Positions 26,264-35,515 of a DNA stretch of 64,000 bases are shown in pieces. The DNA lies in contig JAEXZY010000019.1 in the NCBI GenBank assembly GCA_023404955.1, forward strand, positions 1-64,000. Reading direction: 5' to 3'. Made by a program: the position numbers and the translations under genes. Source of the DNA: Actinomycetes bacterium. GTDB taxonomy: Bacteria > Actinomycetota > Actinomycetes > Mycobacteriales > Mycobacteriaceae. Under the pieces are notes generated by a model, which had not been told where the DNA came from, did no database searches, and was given only the letters and a program-made list of their open reading frames with translations. Position 1 is the first letter of the stretch, and each line of letters begins with the position of its first letter.

Positions 26264-27597
26264 TTCAGGAACCCTTCATAGTTGCGCTGCATCAGCTGGC
26301 TTTCGATTTGCTTGATGGTGTCCAGTGCGACGCCGATCGCGATGAGCACGGCGGTACCGCCGAACGGCAGGTTCTGGACCGAACCCGTGTTGCCGATCTC
26401 CAGGAACAGGTTGGGCAGCACGGCGATGACACCCAGGTAGATCGAGCCGGGCAGCGTGATGCGGGACAGCACGAACCGCAGGTAGTCCGCGGTCGGCTTA
26501 CCCGGTCGGATGCCCGGGATGAAGCCGCCGTACTTCTTCATCTCGTCGGCACGTTCGTCGGGGTTGAACGTGACCGAGACGTAGAAGTAGGTGAAGAACA
26601 CGATCAGGCCGAAGTACAGGGCGATGTAGACCGGGTCGGCCGGGTTGGTCAGGTAGTCGGCCACGAACGTCTGCCACCAGCCGTTGCCGGGGTTGTCGCT
26701 GGCGCTCTGGATCAGCTGGGTGATCAGGTGCGGGATGTAGATCAGCGACGACGCGAAGATGACCGGGATGACGCCCGCCTGGTTCACCTTGAGCGGCAGG
26801 TAGGTCGACGTGCCGCCGTACATCCGGCGGCCGACCATGCGCTTGGCGTACTGCACCGGGATGCGGCGCTGGCCCTGCTCGACGAACACGACGCCGACGA
26901 TGATGATCAGCGCCGCGACGCAGACCAGGGCGAACACCATGCCACCGCGGCTGTCCAGGATGGTCTTGCCCTCGCTGGGGATGCGGGCGGCGATACCGGC
27001 GAAGATCAGCAGCGACATACCGTTGCCGACGCCGCGCTCGGTGACCAGCTCGCCCATCCACATCACCAGCGCCGAGCCGGCCGTCATCACCAGCACGATG
27101 ATGACCAGACGGAACAGGTTCAGGCCCTCGCTCTGGCCCTGGATGATGTCGAGCGTGCACCCCTGCAGCAGGCCGCCGTTGGCGGCCAGCGCGACGATCG
27201 AGGTGGACTGCAGGATCGCCAGCGCGATCGCGAGATAGCGGGTGTACTGCGTCAGTTTGGCCTGACCCGCCTGCCCTTCTTTACGCAGCTGTTCGAAGCG
27301 CGGGATCACCACGCCGAGCAACTGCACGATGATGCTCGCGGTGATGTAGGGCATGACGCCGACGGCGAACACCGACAGCTGAAGCAGCGCGCCGCCGGAG
27401 AACAGGTTGATCAGCGAGTAGATCTGCGCGGAGTCGCCGCCGCTGACCTGCGCGATGCACTGCTGCACGTTCGGGTAGTTGACCCCGGGGGACGGGACCG
27501 TGGCACCCACCCGGTAGAGGATCACGACGCCGAGGGTGAACAGGATCTTTCGCCTCAGATCAGCTGTCCGCAGTGATGAGATGAAAGCCGAGAGCAC
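26260..27597 (-). CDS. secY: Protein translocase channel subunit SecY
   Basis: The central pore of the Sec translocon, 445 aa with ten membrane segments. Visible: LSAFISSLRTADLRRKILFT (N-terminus), INLFSGGALLQLSVFAVGVM (plug and TM2), PVQYAKRMVGRRMYGG and the end SQLMQRNYEGFLK. I chose GTG 27597 with AGGAGG upstream, since family members begin LSAFIS; an upstream ATG at 27612 would add five residues. Confidence 0.96.
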   Translation of the reverse strand: MLSAFISSLRTADLRRKILFTLGVVILYRVGATVPSPGVNYPNVQQCIAQVSGGDSAQIYSLINLFSGGALLQLSVFAVGVMPYITASIIVQLLGVVIPRFEQLRKEGQAGQAKLTQYTRYLAIALAILQSTSIVALAANGGLLQGCTLDIIQGQSEGLNLFRLVIIVLVMTAGSALVMWMGELVTERGVGNGMSLLIFAGIAARIPSEGKTILDSRGGMVFALVCVAALIIIVGVVFVEQGQRRIPVQYAKRMVGRRMYGGTSTYLPLKVNQAGVIPVIFASSLIYIPHLITQLIQSASDNPGNGWWQTFVADYLTNPADPVYIALYFGLIVFFTYFYVSVTFNPDERADEMKKYGGFIPGIRPGKPTADYLRFVLSRITLPGSIYLGVIAVLPNLFLEIGNTGSVQNLPFGGTAVLIAIGVALDTIKQIESQLMQRNYEGFLK

Positions 27598-27869
27598 TCT
27601 TTCCTCCTGCACGGCCGGCAGTCACTCGCGGCGTGCTCATGTGGCTGGCGTGACCAGCGTCGGTTAAGTCTTGTGCGCGACGGTCCGGGCAGGCGAACGG
27701 CCTGCGCAGGTCACGCGTTGGAACAGTCTACGAGACTAACAGTTGCAACTTGGTTGCCCCGAATCTGACAGCCCCTCGTGGACTCGGCGGATTCTCAGTT
27801 TCGGGGAATACAGTGCCGAGAGAATTTCGTTAACCGAACTATCTAAATCGCGACGAAGGAGGAGCCGCC
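27598..27869. other. Divergent intergenic region between secY and methyltransferase array
   Basis: This 272-nt stretch must hold promoters for the secY operon (minus) and for the methyltransferases (plus). It is more AT-rich than its neighbours around 27725-27845. GAAGGAGG at 27855-27862 is the ribosome site of the first methyltransferase. I could not fix a -35/-10 pair with confidence, and no open frame is supported. Confidence 0.5.
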
Positions 27870-28793
27870 GTGGCGCGCACCGACAACGACACCTGGGATC
27901 TGGCATCCAGCGTGGGAGCGACCGCGACGATGGTCGCCGCCGCGCGGGCCGTGGCCACCCGCGCCGACGAGCCCGTCATCAACGACCCGTTCGCTGAGCC
28001 GCTGGTGCGCGCCGTGGGCGTGGACTTCTTCACCAAACTGGCCACCGGCGAGCTGACCGCCGAGGATCTCGACGTCCAGGACGGTGAGAACCCCGTCGGC
28101 GTCACCAACTTCGCCGACGTGATGGCCGCCCGCACCAAGTTCTTCGACGACTTCTTCGCCGACGCCGCAGCCGCCGGCGTTCGGCAGGCCGTCATCCTGG
28201 CCTCCGGGCTGGATGCACGCGGATACCGGCTGACCTGGCCCGCGGACATGGTGCTCTTCGAGATCGATCAGCCCGACGTGATCGCGTTCAAGCACCAGAC
28301 GTTGGCGGGGCTCGGGGCGGAGCCGACCACCGACCTGCGGACGGTCGCGATCGATCTGCGCCAGGACTGGCCGCAGGCGTTGGCCGAGGCGGGCTTCGAC
28401 GCGAACCGGCCCACTGCGTGGATCGCCGAGGGCCTCATGGGTTACCTGCCCCCGGAGGCGCAGGATCGACTGCTGGACCAGATCAGCGAGCTCAGCGCGC
28501 CGGGCAGCCGGGTGGCTGTCGAGGCGGTGCCCTCGCAGCAGCAGGCCGATCAGGAGGAGATGCGTGAGCGCATGCAGGCCTCCACCGATCAGTGGCGCGA
28601 GCACGGCTTCGACCTGGAGTTCTCCGAACTGGTGTTCTTCGGGGAGCGGGCCGTTGTCGCCGATTACCTGAACAGCCGGGGCTGGACAGCACACGGCACG
28701 CCGGCGAACGATCTGCTGCGCCGCTACGGGTTGCCCCCGGTGGATGCCGAGCAGGGCTTCGGTGACGTGTCCTACGTGAGCGCGACGAAGTAG
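27870..28793 (+). CDS. Class I SAM-dependent methyltransferase (array member 1)
   Basis: A 307-aa member of the mycobacterial putative methyltransferase family related to leucine carboxyl methyltransferases (TIGR00027-like, as Rv0725c/Rv0731c). N-terminal WDLASSVGATATMVAAARA, SAM motif QAVILASGLDARGYRLTW, acidic loop VLFEIDQPDVIAFK, and AEGLMGYLPPEAQDRLLDQI. GTG start with GGAGG upstream. Substrate unknown. It starts a four-gene plus-strand array. Confidence 0.88.
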   Translation: MARTDNDTWDLASSVGATATMVAAARAVATRADEPVINDPFAEPLVRAVGVDFFTKLATGELTAEDLDVQDGENPVGVTNFADVMAARTKFFDDFFADAAAAGVRQAVILASGLDARGYRLTWPADMVLFEIDQPDVIAFKHQTLAGLGAEPTTDLRTVAIDLRQDWPQALAEAGFDANRPTAWIAEGLMGYLPPEAQDRLLDQISELSAPGSRVAVEAVPSQQQADQEEMRERMQASTDQWREHGFDLEFSELVFFGERAVVADYLNSRGWTAHGTPANDLLRRYGLPPVDAEQGFGDVSYVSATK

Positions 28794-28801
28794 GGGCCGG
28801 C

Positions 28802-29722
28802 ATGGCCAGCGGCGCGAGGACCGACAACGACCAATGGGATCTGGCGTCGAGCGTCGGCGCGACCGCGACGATGGTGGCCGCCGCCCGGGCGCTGGCCAGC
28901 CGCGAACCCGAGCCCCTGATCGACGACCCGTACGCCGCCCCGCTGGTGCGCGCGGTCGGCATCGATTTCTTCACCAAGGTGGTCGACGGTGAGGTGACGC
29001 TCGACGACGCCGACGAGTCGGGGGCCGCTCGGGTCATGACCGACGTCATGGCGGTGCGCACCCGGTTCTTCGACGACTTTTTCAGCGACGCGGTCGAGGT
29101 CGGCATTCGGCAGGCGGTCATTCTGGCCTCCGGGCTCGACTCCCGCGCCTACCGGTTGGACTGGCCCGACGGCACCGTGGTGTTCGAGATCGACCAGCCG
29201 CAGGTGCTGGCGTTCAAGGACGCGACGCTGGAGAAGATCGGGGCGCATCCATCCGCGGATCGTCGGGCCGTGGCCGTCGACTTGCGCGACGATTGGCCCG
29301 CGGCACTGCGCGCGCAAGGCTTCGACCCCGCCGCGCCGACCGCGTGGACCGCCGAAGGTCTGCTCGTCTATCTGCCGCCCGAGGCGCAGGATCGACTGTT
29401 CGACGCGATCACGGAGTTGTCTGCGCCGGGCAGTTGGCTGGCCACCGAATACCACCCCGACGCCGGTGCCTCTCTCGGGCTACGGTCCCGGGCGCTGCGC
29501 GAACAGTGGCGCAAGCACGACGCGGACGGCAGCATCCCCGACCTCGGCGAGCTGTTCTATCCCGGTGAACGCACTCCCCCGGCCGACTACCTCACCGGAC
29601 ACGGGTGGGCCGTGAGCACCCGGCCGCGGCCGGAGGTGTTCGCCGCATACGGGCGCACGTTCGACGCGGGGGCCCTCGACACGCTGAGGAACTCGCTGGC
29701 GCTGACGGCGGTGAAGTCGTGA
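28802..29722 (+). CDS. Class I SAM-dependent methyltransferase (array member 2)
   Basis: A 306-aa paralogue: WDLASSVGATATMVAAARAL, AVILASGLDSRAYRLDWPD, VFEIDQPQVLAFK and AEGLLVYLPPEAQDRLFDAI. It begins 8 nt after member 1 and overlaps member 3 by 4 nt. The near-identical N-terminus with member 1 suggests recent duplication. Confidence 0.88.
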   Translation: MASGARTDNDQWDLASSVGATATMVAAARALASREPEPLIDDPYAAPLVRAVGIDFFTKVVDGEVTLDDADESGAARVMTDVMAVRTRFFDDFFSDAVEVGIRQAVILASGLDSRAYRLDWPDGTVVFEIDQPQVLAFKDATLEKIGAHPSADRRAVAVDLRDDWPAALRAQGFDPAAPTAWTAEGLLVYLPPEAQDRLFDAITELSAPGSWLATEYHPDAGASLGLRSRALREQWRKHDADGSIPDLGELFYPGERTPPADYLTGHGWAVSTRPRPEVFAAYGRTFDAGALDTLRNSLALTAVKS

Positions 29723-30594
29723 GCCGCACCGACGGCGACAGCTGGGACCTGGCGACCAGCGTCGGCGCGACAGCGACCGCGGTGGCCGCGTCGCGGGCAG
29801 CGGCCTCGCGTGGACCCGATCCGCTGATCGACGACCCGTACGCCGAGGCGCTCGTCGCTGCGGTGGGCATCGACCACCTCTCGGCAATGGCAAGGGGTGA
29901 CGCCGAGGTCGATGACGGCGCGCGCGAATACATCGCGGTGCGGACCCGGTTCTTCGACGATGCGCTGACAGATGCGGTCGCCGCGGGGGTCCGGCAGGTC
30001 GTGATCCTGGCCTCCGGCCTGGACACCCGCGCCTACCGGCTCGACTGGCCGGCCGGCACCACGGTTTTCGAGCTCGACCAGCCACAGGTCGTCGAATTCA
30101 AGACCCGCGTGCTCGCCGATGCCGGGGCCGCACCCCGCGCCCGCCGGGTCGCCATCGGCGTCGACCTACGCGACGACTGGCCACAGGCATTGCGGGCCAA
30201 CGGTTTCGATCCGTCACAGCCGAGCGCGTGGATCGCCGAGGGCCTGCTGATCTATCTGCCGCCCGATGCCCAGGACAGGCTGCTGGACGACATCGGCGAG
30301 TTGTCCGCGCCGGGCAGCGTACTGGCCACCGAGCACATGGACCCCGAAGCGATGACCGGCGACTGGGTCAAGGAGTTCAGTGAGCGCAGCCGCCGCCGGG
30401 GCAGCACGATCGACCTCGCCGAGCTGTTCTACGCCGGTGAGCGCACCCCGGCGGGCGACCACCTGGCTCGGGCCGGTTGGCAGGTCAGCGTGCTGCCGAA
30501 CAGCGACGCGTACGCCGCGCAGGGATTGACCCCGCCGACCGATGGCCTGACCAGCATGCTCGGTGATTCCGGCTACCTGACGGCGCGACGATAG
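29719..30594 (+). CDS. Class I SAM-dependent methyltransferase (array member 3)
   Basis: A 291-aa paralogue starting at GTG 29719, which overlaps the previous stop (GTGA). Motifs WDLATSVGATATAVAASRAA, VVILASGLDTRAYRLDWPA, VFELDQPQVVEFK, AEGLLIYLPPDAQDRLLDDI. It is the shortest of the four, with gaps before the cap region. Substrate unknown. Confidence 0.87.
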   Translation: MSRTDGDSWDLATSVGATATAVAASRAAASRGPDPLIDDPYAEALVAAVGIDHLSAMARGDAEVDDGAREYIAVRTRFFDDALTDAVAAGVRQVVILASGLDTRAYRLDWPAGTTVFELDQPQVVEFKTRVLADAGAAPRARRVAIGVDLRDDWPQALRANGFDPSQPSAWIAEGLLIYLPPDAQDRLLDDIGELSAPGSVLATEHMDPEAMTGDWVKEFSERSRRRGSTIDLAELFYAGERTPAGDHLARAGWQVSVLPNSDAYAAQGLTPPTDGLTSMLGDSGYLTARR

Positions 30595-30602
30595 GAGTGG
30601 CG

Positions 30603-31544
30603 ATGGCCAGAGCAGACGGGGATTCGTGGGACCTCGCGTCCAGTGTCGGAACGACGGCGACGCTGGTCGCCGCGGGGCGCGCGATGGCCAGTGCCGCGAC
30701 CGACCCCCTGATCAACGACCCGTTCGCCGCTCCCCTGGTCCGCGCGGTCGGCGTCGAGTTCTTCACCGCGATGGTCGACGGCCGGCTGGACCCGGCCGCC
30801 GCCGGCGCACTGGACCCGGCACGGGCTGAGGCGATGATCGACGGAATGGCGGTCCGCACTCGGTTCTTCGACGACTGCGTGCTCGCTGCGACGGCGGCCG
30901 GCATCCGCCAGGTGGTGATCCTGGCCTCCGGCCTCGACGCGCGCGCCTACCGGCTGGCGTGGCCGGAGGAGACGGTCGTGTTCGAACTCGACCAACCCGA
31001 GGTGATCGCGTTCAAGTCCTCGACGCTGGCCGCGCTGGGCGCCGAACCCATGGCCGACCGGCGCGCGATCGCCGTCGACCTGCGCGATGACTGGCCGAAC
31101 ACGCTGCGCGACAACGGTTTCGACCGGGCAGCGCGCACCGCGTGGCTTGCGGAGGGTCTGCTGATCTATCTGCCGCCCGAGGCGCAGGACCAGTTGTTCG
31201 ACCGCATCACGTCGTTGTCGGCGCCAGGTAGCACGATCACCACCGAGTACGTGCCCGGCATCGTGGACCTCGACCGGGAAAAGGCGCGCGCAGCCTCGGC
31301 ACCGCTGCGCGAGCACGGCCTCGACATCGACATGCCCTCCCTCGTGTACACCGGGCCCCGCACCCCGGTGCCCGACTACCTGCGGTCGGCGGGGTGGCAG
31401 GTCACCGCCGCGCCGCGCGACGAGCTGTTCGCCCGCTACGGCAGACCACTGCCCAGCGATGACGACGCCGGCGATCCGCTCGGCGAGATCATCTACGTGA
31501 GTGCGGAACTCAGTAGCGAGAGGCCCCCAGCCACAGCACGTTGA
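30603..31544 (+). CDS. Class I SAM-dependent methyltransferase (array member 4)
   Basis: A 313-aa paralogue: WDLASSVGTTATLVAAGRAM, VVILASGLDARAYRLAWPE, VFELDQPEVIAFK, AEGLLIYLPPEAQDQLFDRI. ATG 30603 is preferred (a GTG two codons earlier is possible). The 3' end overlaps the convergent sppA by 35 nt. Confidence 0.88.
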   Translation: MARADGDSWDLASSVGTTATLVAAGRAMASAATDPLINDPFAAPLVRAVGVEFFTAMVDGRLDPAAAGALDPARAEAMIDGMAVRTRFFDDCVLAATAAGIRQVVILASGLDARAYRLAWPEETVVFELDQPEVIAFKSSTLAALGAEPMADRRAIAVDLRDDWPNTLRDNGFDRAARTAWLAEGLLIYLPPEAQDQLFDRITSLSAPGSTITTEYVPGIVDLDREKARAASAPLREHGLDIDMPSLVYTGPRTPVPDYLRSAGWQVTAAPRDELFARYGRPLPSDDDAGDPLGEIIYVSAELSSERPPATAR

Positions 31545-33279
31545 CGCCGGTCAGCGACCGCTCAGACTGCTCGACCACCTCGGTCAGCGAGCGCATGGCC
31601 ACCGCACTGAACAGCTCCGACACCGACGCCGCCGCGGGCTGCGAGGATGCCTTGGGCCGCAACATGTCCCGCAGTGACGACCCCGGCAGCTGCGTGATGG
31701 CGACCTTGGTGTCCTCGGCGATACCGGCCAGGGCCTTGGCCCGGGCGATCGCCGTGCGCAGGCCGCCGAGCTCGTCGACCAGGCCGCGCTCGAGTGCGTC
31801 GGCGCCCGTCCACACTCGGCCGCGGGCCACCGCGTCCACCGCTTCGGGGGTCATACCACGCCCCTCGGCCACGCGATGGACGAAATCGGTGTAGAACAGG
31901 TCGGCCTCGGCTTCGACGTGGGCCTGCTGCTCGTCGGTGAACGGAGCGTTGGTCGACCATGCGTCGGCGTTGGCGTTGGTGCGGACCGTGCCGGACCCGA
32001 CGCCGAGCCGGTCCTTGAGCTCGCGGGCCACCAGCTTGCCGGTGACCACGCCGATCGAGCCGGTGATCGTCGCCGCGTTGGCGACGATCGCGTCGGCGGC
32101 CATGGAGACGTAGTAGCCGCCCGAAGCAGCGACCGCGCCCATCGAGGCCACCACCGGCTTGCCCTGCTCTCGCAGTCGCACCACCTCGCGCCAGATGGTT
32201 TCCGAGCCGGTGACCGATCCGCCGGGGCTGTCGACGCGCAGCACGACTGCGGCCACGTCGTCGTCGGCACCGGCCTGCCGCAGGGCCGCGGCGATGGTGT
32301 CCCCGCCGGCGCTCGCACCGCCCAGCGGCGACACCGGACGCCCCTTTCCGCTGACGATCGGCCCGGCGAGCGTCACCACGGCGATCCCGCGCCGGCTCCG
32401 GCCCGGAAGCGGCGGGGTCGGCATCGACGGCCGGTTGGTGCGGGCATAGCGGGACAGGAACAGCCGCGGCGCGGCCTCGCTGTCCTCGGCCTGCGCGCCT
32501 GCCAGTTCGGCGATCCGCGTGTAGGCCTCGTCGCGGAACCCGATGCGGTCCACCAGCTTCGCGGTCACCGCGTCGTCGCGCAGCAGCGGCGCCCGGTCGG
32601 CCAGACCGTCGAGCGCGCCGACGTCGATGCCCCGGGAGCTCGCCACGGCCTCCCACACCTGCGCGCGCAGGCTGTTGACCAGAGCCGTATCGGCCTCGCG
32701 ATGCGCCTCGGTGTAACCGTCCTGCGTGAAAAGGTTTGCCGCCGACTTGTATTCGCCGCGGGCGGTGAACTGCGCCTCGACGCCGAGCTTGTCGAGCGCA
32801 TCCCGCAGGAACAGCGCGCTGGTCGCGAAACCCACCAGCCCGACCGTGCCCGACGGTTGCATCCAAACCTCGCCGAAGGCCGACGCCAGGTAGTACGACA
32901 GCGTGCCGGGATAGGTTTCCGCCCAGGCCAGCGACGGCTTGCGCTCGGTGAAGGCCGCGATAGCCGCGCGCAGTTCCTGGACGGGTCCCGGTGGGGCAGC
33001 GTCGATCTGGACGCGCGCGATCACGCCGGCGACACGGGGATCCTCGGCCGCGCGGTGGATCGCGGCGATGGTCTCGCGCAGCAGCAGGGGGCGGCTCGAG
33101 CCGAGGATGTTCGACACCACCGCGATCGGATCGAACCCGGCCGTCTCCGGCGGCGCCTGCTGCAGGTCGATCTCCAGGATCACGCCGTCGGGGACCCCTT
33201 GATGACGGGCGGTGTCGACCTTTCGAACCAGCTCGCGAACGTCATCCAGCCCGGGGACACCGGAAAGCACAGAAACCAT
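31510..33279 (-). CDS. sppA: Signal peptide peptidase SppA, 67K type
   Basis: A membrane-associated serine protease that degrades cleaved signal peptides, 589 aa in two S49 repeats. The catalytic Lys is in the first repeat (ARGEYKSAANLFTQDG) and the nucleophile Ser in the second (MGAVAASGGYYVSMAADAIV). DSPGGSVTGSETIWREV is also typical. I chose ATG 33279 (MVSVLSGVPGLDD); the frame is open further upstream but without family similarity. A strong N-terminal TM segment is not obvious. It corresponds to Rv0724 in M. tuberculosis by position next to methyltransferases. Confidence 0.92.
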   Translation of the reverse strand: MVSVLSGVPGLDDVRELVRKVDTARHQGVPDGVILEIDLQQAPPETAGFDPIAVVSNILGSSRPLLLRETIAAIHRAAEDPRVAGVIARVQIDAAPPGPVQELRAAIAAFTERKPSLAWAETYPGTLSYYLASAFGEVWMQPSGTVGLVGFATSALFLRDALDKLGVEAQFTARGEYKSAANLFTQDGYTEAHREADTALVNSLRAQVWEAVASSRGIDVGALDGLADRAPLLRDDAVTAKLVDRIGFRDEAYTRIAELAGAQAEDSEAAPRLFLSRYARTNRPSMPTPPLPGRSRRGIAVVTLAGPIVSGKGRPVSPLGGASAGGDTIAAALRQAGADDDVAAVVLRVDSPGGSVTGSETIWREVVRLREQGKPVVASMGAVAASGGYYVSMAADAIVANAATITGSIGVVTGKLVARELKDRLGVGSGTVRTNANADAWSTNAPFTDEQQAHVEAEADLFYTDFVHRVAEGRGMTPEAVDAVARGRVWTGADALERGLVDELGGLRTAIARAKALAGIAEDTKVAITQLPGSSLRDMLRPKASSQPAAASVSELFSAVAMRSLTEVVEQSERSLTGVNVLWLGASRY

Positions 33280-33311
33280 GGCTCCGAGCGTACCGACGCC
33301 CGGACGGGCGC

Positions 33312-33653
33312 TCAGCGCCCGACGAAGCGAGACTGCTGCGGGCAGTACGCCTGCACCGACAACTTCAGCAGGCTGCCGGCCTGGGCGCGATCGAGGCCCC
33401 GGCTGGACAGCTGGGTCACCACCCCGCGCACCGCGGGCACCGGGTTGACGCTGTTGGCGGCCAGGCTGGAGGTCAGCAGCTCGCACACCTGCTTGCCGAC
33501 CGCGGGCAGGTCGGTGTTCGGCGCGAACGGGATTCCCAGCTTGGTCACCGCGGCGGTGAAGGCCTCGTCGGTGGTCTGGGCCGAAGCGGGTGCCGCCATA
33601 CCGAGGGCGATCCCGCCGGCGATGATCGCCGCGACTGCGCGCCGGTGCTTCAT
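33312..33653 (-). CDS. Small secreted DUF732-type protein
   Basis: A 113-aa predicted exported protein. The signal peptide is MKHRRAVAAIIAGGIALGMA with cleavage after APASA. The mature part has two cysteines (KQVCELL and QAYCPQQ) and an all-helical pattern AVRGVVTQLSSRGLDRAQAG, as in mycobacterial DUF732 proteins. Function unknown. ATG 33653 is chosen for the signal peptide. Confidence 0.8.
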   Translation of the reverse strand: MKHRRAVAAIIAGGIALGMAAPASAQTTDEAFTAAVTKLGIPFAPNTDLPAVGKQVCELLTSSLAANSVNPVPAVRGVVTQLSSRGLDRAQAGSLLKLSVQAYCPQQSRFVGR

Positions 33654-33730
33654 TGTCGAGCTGCTCCTTTTGGTCTCCCCGTCGGTGACTCCATCGCCCC
33701 TGGCGGCCACGACGTTACCGTCCACCAACC

Positions 33731-33753
33731 AAAAACCCCCGCCGGAGCGGGGG
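33731..33753 (-). terminator. Intrinsic terminator of the spc ribosomal operon
   Basis: On the minus strand a 7-bp GC stem, CCCCCGC at 33747-33753 (read in reverse) with GCGGGGG at 33736-33742 and a CGGA-type loop, is followed by TTTTT (33731-33735). It lies 20 nt after rplO. This is a textbook intrinsic terminator, rare in mycobacteria. Confidence 0.88.
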
Positions 33754-33772
33754 TCAATGGCTGTGCATCGCC

Positions 33773-34216
33773 TTACAGTTCGGTGGCGCTGCCACCGGCG
33801 GCGGTGATGGCCTCGCGGGCGCTACCGCTGAACTTGTGGGCGGTGACGTCGACCTTGGCGGACAGCTTGCCGTCGCCGAGAACCTTCACCAGAACGTTCT
33901 TCCGGACCAGGCCCTTGGCCACCAGCTCGTCGACACCGATGGTGCCGCCCTCGGGGAATGCCTTGGCGATGTCGCCGACGTTGACGACGCCGTACTCGGT
34001 GCGGAACCGGTTACGGAAGCCCTTGAGCTTGGGCAGGCGCATGTGGATCGGCATCTGGCCGCCCTCGAAGCCCACCGGGACGTTCTTGCGGGCGCCGGTG
34101 CCCTTCGTACCGCGGCCCGCCGTCTTGCCCTTGGAGCCCTCACCACGACCCACGCGGGTCTTGGCCGTCTTCTCCCCGGGAGCCGGGCGAAGATCGTGCA
34201 ACTTGATCGGAGCCAT
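33773..34216 (-). CDS. rplO: 50S ribosomal protein L15
   Basis: A late-assembly large-subunit protein, 147 aa, starting MAPIKLHDLRPAPGEKTAKT with the glycine-rich stretch GRGEGSKGKTAGRGTKG. It is the last gene of the spc operon, followed by an intrinsic terminator. secY is not directly downstream as in many bacteria; sppA and methyltransferases lie between. Confidence 0.97.
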   Translation of the reverse strand: MAPIKLHDLRPAPGEKTAKTRVGRGEGSKGKTAGRGTKGTGARKNVPVGFEGGQMPIHMRLPKLKGFRNRFRTEYGVVNVGDIAKAFPEGGTIGVDELVAKGLVRKNVLVKVLGDGKLSAKVDVTAHKFSGSAREAITAAGGSATEL

Positions 34217-34219
34217 GGG

Positions 34220-34399
34220 TTAAACCTCCTCCACCGTGACGAGGTGGTGCACGGTCTTGATCAGTCCGCGCGTCTGCGCGTTGTCCTCGCGCACCACGGA
34301 CTGGCGGATCTTGCGCAACCCGAGGGTGCGCAGGCTTTCCCGCTGCTTCCAGCGCGCACCGATGGTGCTGCGCACCTGGGTGATCTTGAGTTCTGCCAT
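34220..34399 (-). CDS. rpmD: 50S ribosomal protein L30
   Basis: A 59-aa protein translated by hand from ATG 34399: MAELKITQVRSTIGARWKQR and ending VHHLVTVEEV at 34220. Typical L30 length and text (LRKIRQSVVREDNAQTRGLI). It lies between rpsE and rplO. Confidence 0.96.
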   Translation of the reverse strand: MAELKITQVRSTIGARWKQRESLRTLGLRKIRQSVVREDNAQTRGLIKTVHHLVTVEEV

Positions 34400-34404
34400 G
34401 TTGG

Positions 34405-35073
34405 TTATGCCGTTCCCTCACGCGCGGCGCCGACAGCAGCGGCCTCCGCCTCGCGGCGAGCCCGCAGCATCCCGGCGGGCGCCACATCTTCGATCGGCAG
34501 GCCGCGGCGCGCCGCGACCTCTTCGGGGCGCTGCAACAGCTTCAGCGCGGCGACGGTCGCGTGCACCACGTTGATCGCATTGTCGCTGCCCAGCGACTTG
34601 GCCAGCACGTCGTGCACACCGGCGCATTCCAGCACCGCGCGGCACGCGCCACCGGCGATGACACCGGTACCGGGGCTGGCCGGACGCAGCATCACGACGC
34701 CGGCCGCAGCCTCACCCTGCACGGGGTGGGTCACGGTGCCGCCGATCAGCGGGACACGGAAGAAGTTCTTGCGGGCTTCCTCGACGCCCTTGGCGATCGC
34801 GGCGGGCACCTCTTTGGCCTTGCCGTAGCCGACGCCGACCATGCCGTGGCCGTCGCCGACGATCACCAGCGCGGTGAAGCTGAACCGGCGACCACCCTTG
34901 ACGACCTTGGAGACGCGGTTGATCGCGACCACGCGCTCCAGGTAGTTGCTCTTCTCGCGATCGTCACGACCGCCCCGGCCGCCACGGTCGTCCCGGCGGC
35001 CTCGACCGCCGCGGTCGTCGCGGCCGCCGCGATTGTCCTGCGCCGTCCCGGCGCCAGCCTGGTCGGCCATCAT
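34405..35073 (-). CDS. rpsE: 30S ribosomal protein S5
   Basis: S5 shapes decoding fidelity and binds 16S rRNA at the back of the 30S subunit. It is 222 aa. An N-terminal basic/acidic low-complexity tail of about 40 residues rich in RGG and GRDD repeats precedes the core EKSNYLERVVAINRVSKVVK and GDGHGMVGVGYGKAKEVPAA. Two adjacent ATGs (35073, 35070) are possible starts. Such RGG tails occur in actinobacterial S5; the repeat number here is notable. Confidence 0.97.
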   Translation of the reverse strand: MMADQAGAGTAQDNRGGRDDRGGRGRRDDRGGRGGRDDREKSNYLERVVAINRVSKVVKGGRRFSFTALVIVGDGHGMVGVGYGKAKEVPAAIAKGVEEARKNFFRVPLIGGTVTHPVQGEAAAGVVMLRPASPGTGVIAGGACRAVLECAGVHDVLAKSLGSDNAINVVHATVAALKLLQRPEEVAARRGLPIEDVAPAGMLRARREAEAAAVGAAREGTA

Positions 35074-35098
35074 GCAGTCCTCTCAGAATTGACAGTCA

Positions 35099-35512
35099 TC
35101 AGAATTTCAGCCCGCCCTCGCGTGCCGCGTCGGCCAGCGCCGCGATCCGTCCGCCGTAGGTGTTGCCACCACGGTCGAACACGACCTCGTCGATGCCGGC
35201 GGCCTTGGCGCGCTCGGCGATCAGCTGACCCACCCGCGTGCTGGCGGCCTTCTTGTCACCCTCGAGCGCGCGCACGTCGGCCTCGATGGACGAGGCCGCC
35301 GCCAGCGTGACGCCCTGCGCGTCGTCGACCAGCTGCACATGGATGTGCCGCGACGAGCGGTTCACCACGAGGCGAGGCCGCTCCGCGGTGCCGGCGACCT
35401 TCTTGCGCAGGCGCGCGTGGCGCCGGGCCCGGGCCGTGCGGCGGGTCTGCGAGATGTTCTTGCCCACCGGGGTGTGCCCGGTGGCTGCTGCGGTTTTGGT
35501 GTTGGTAGCCAT
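35099..35512 (-). CDS. rplR: 50S ribosomal protein L18
   Basis: Binds 5S rRNA with L5 and L25. It is 137 aa: RTARARRHARLRKKVAGTAE, VNRSSRHIHVQLVDDAQGVT and VFDRGGNTYGGRIAALADAA. It lies between rplF (3 nt) and rpsE (25 nt). Confidence 0.97.
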   Translation of the reverse strand: MATNTKTAAATGHTPVGKNISQTRRTARARRHARLRKKVAGTAERPRLVVNRSSRHIHVQLVDDAQGVTLAAASSIEADVRALEGDKKAASTRVGQLIAERAKAAGIDEVVFDRGGNTYGGRIAALADAAREGGLKF

Positions 35513-35515
35513 CTA

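Noticed and set aside
34405..35073. RGG-type repeats in S5 as evidence of a mobile or repeated element
   Set aside because: Basic low-complexity S5 tails are usual in actinobacteria; no DNA-level repeat beyond codon repetition.
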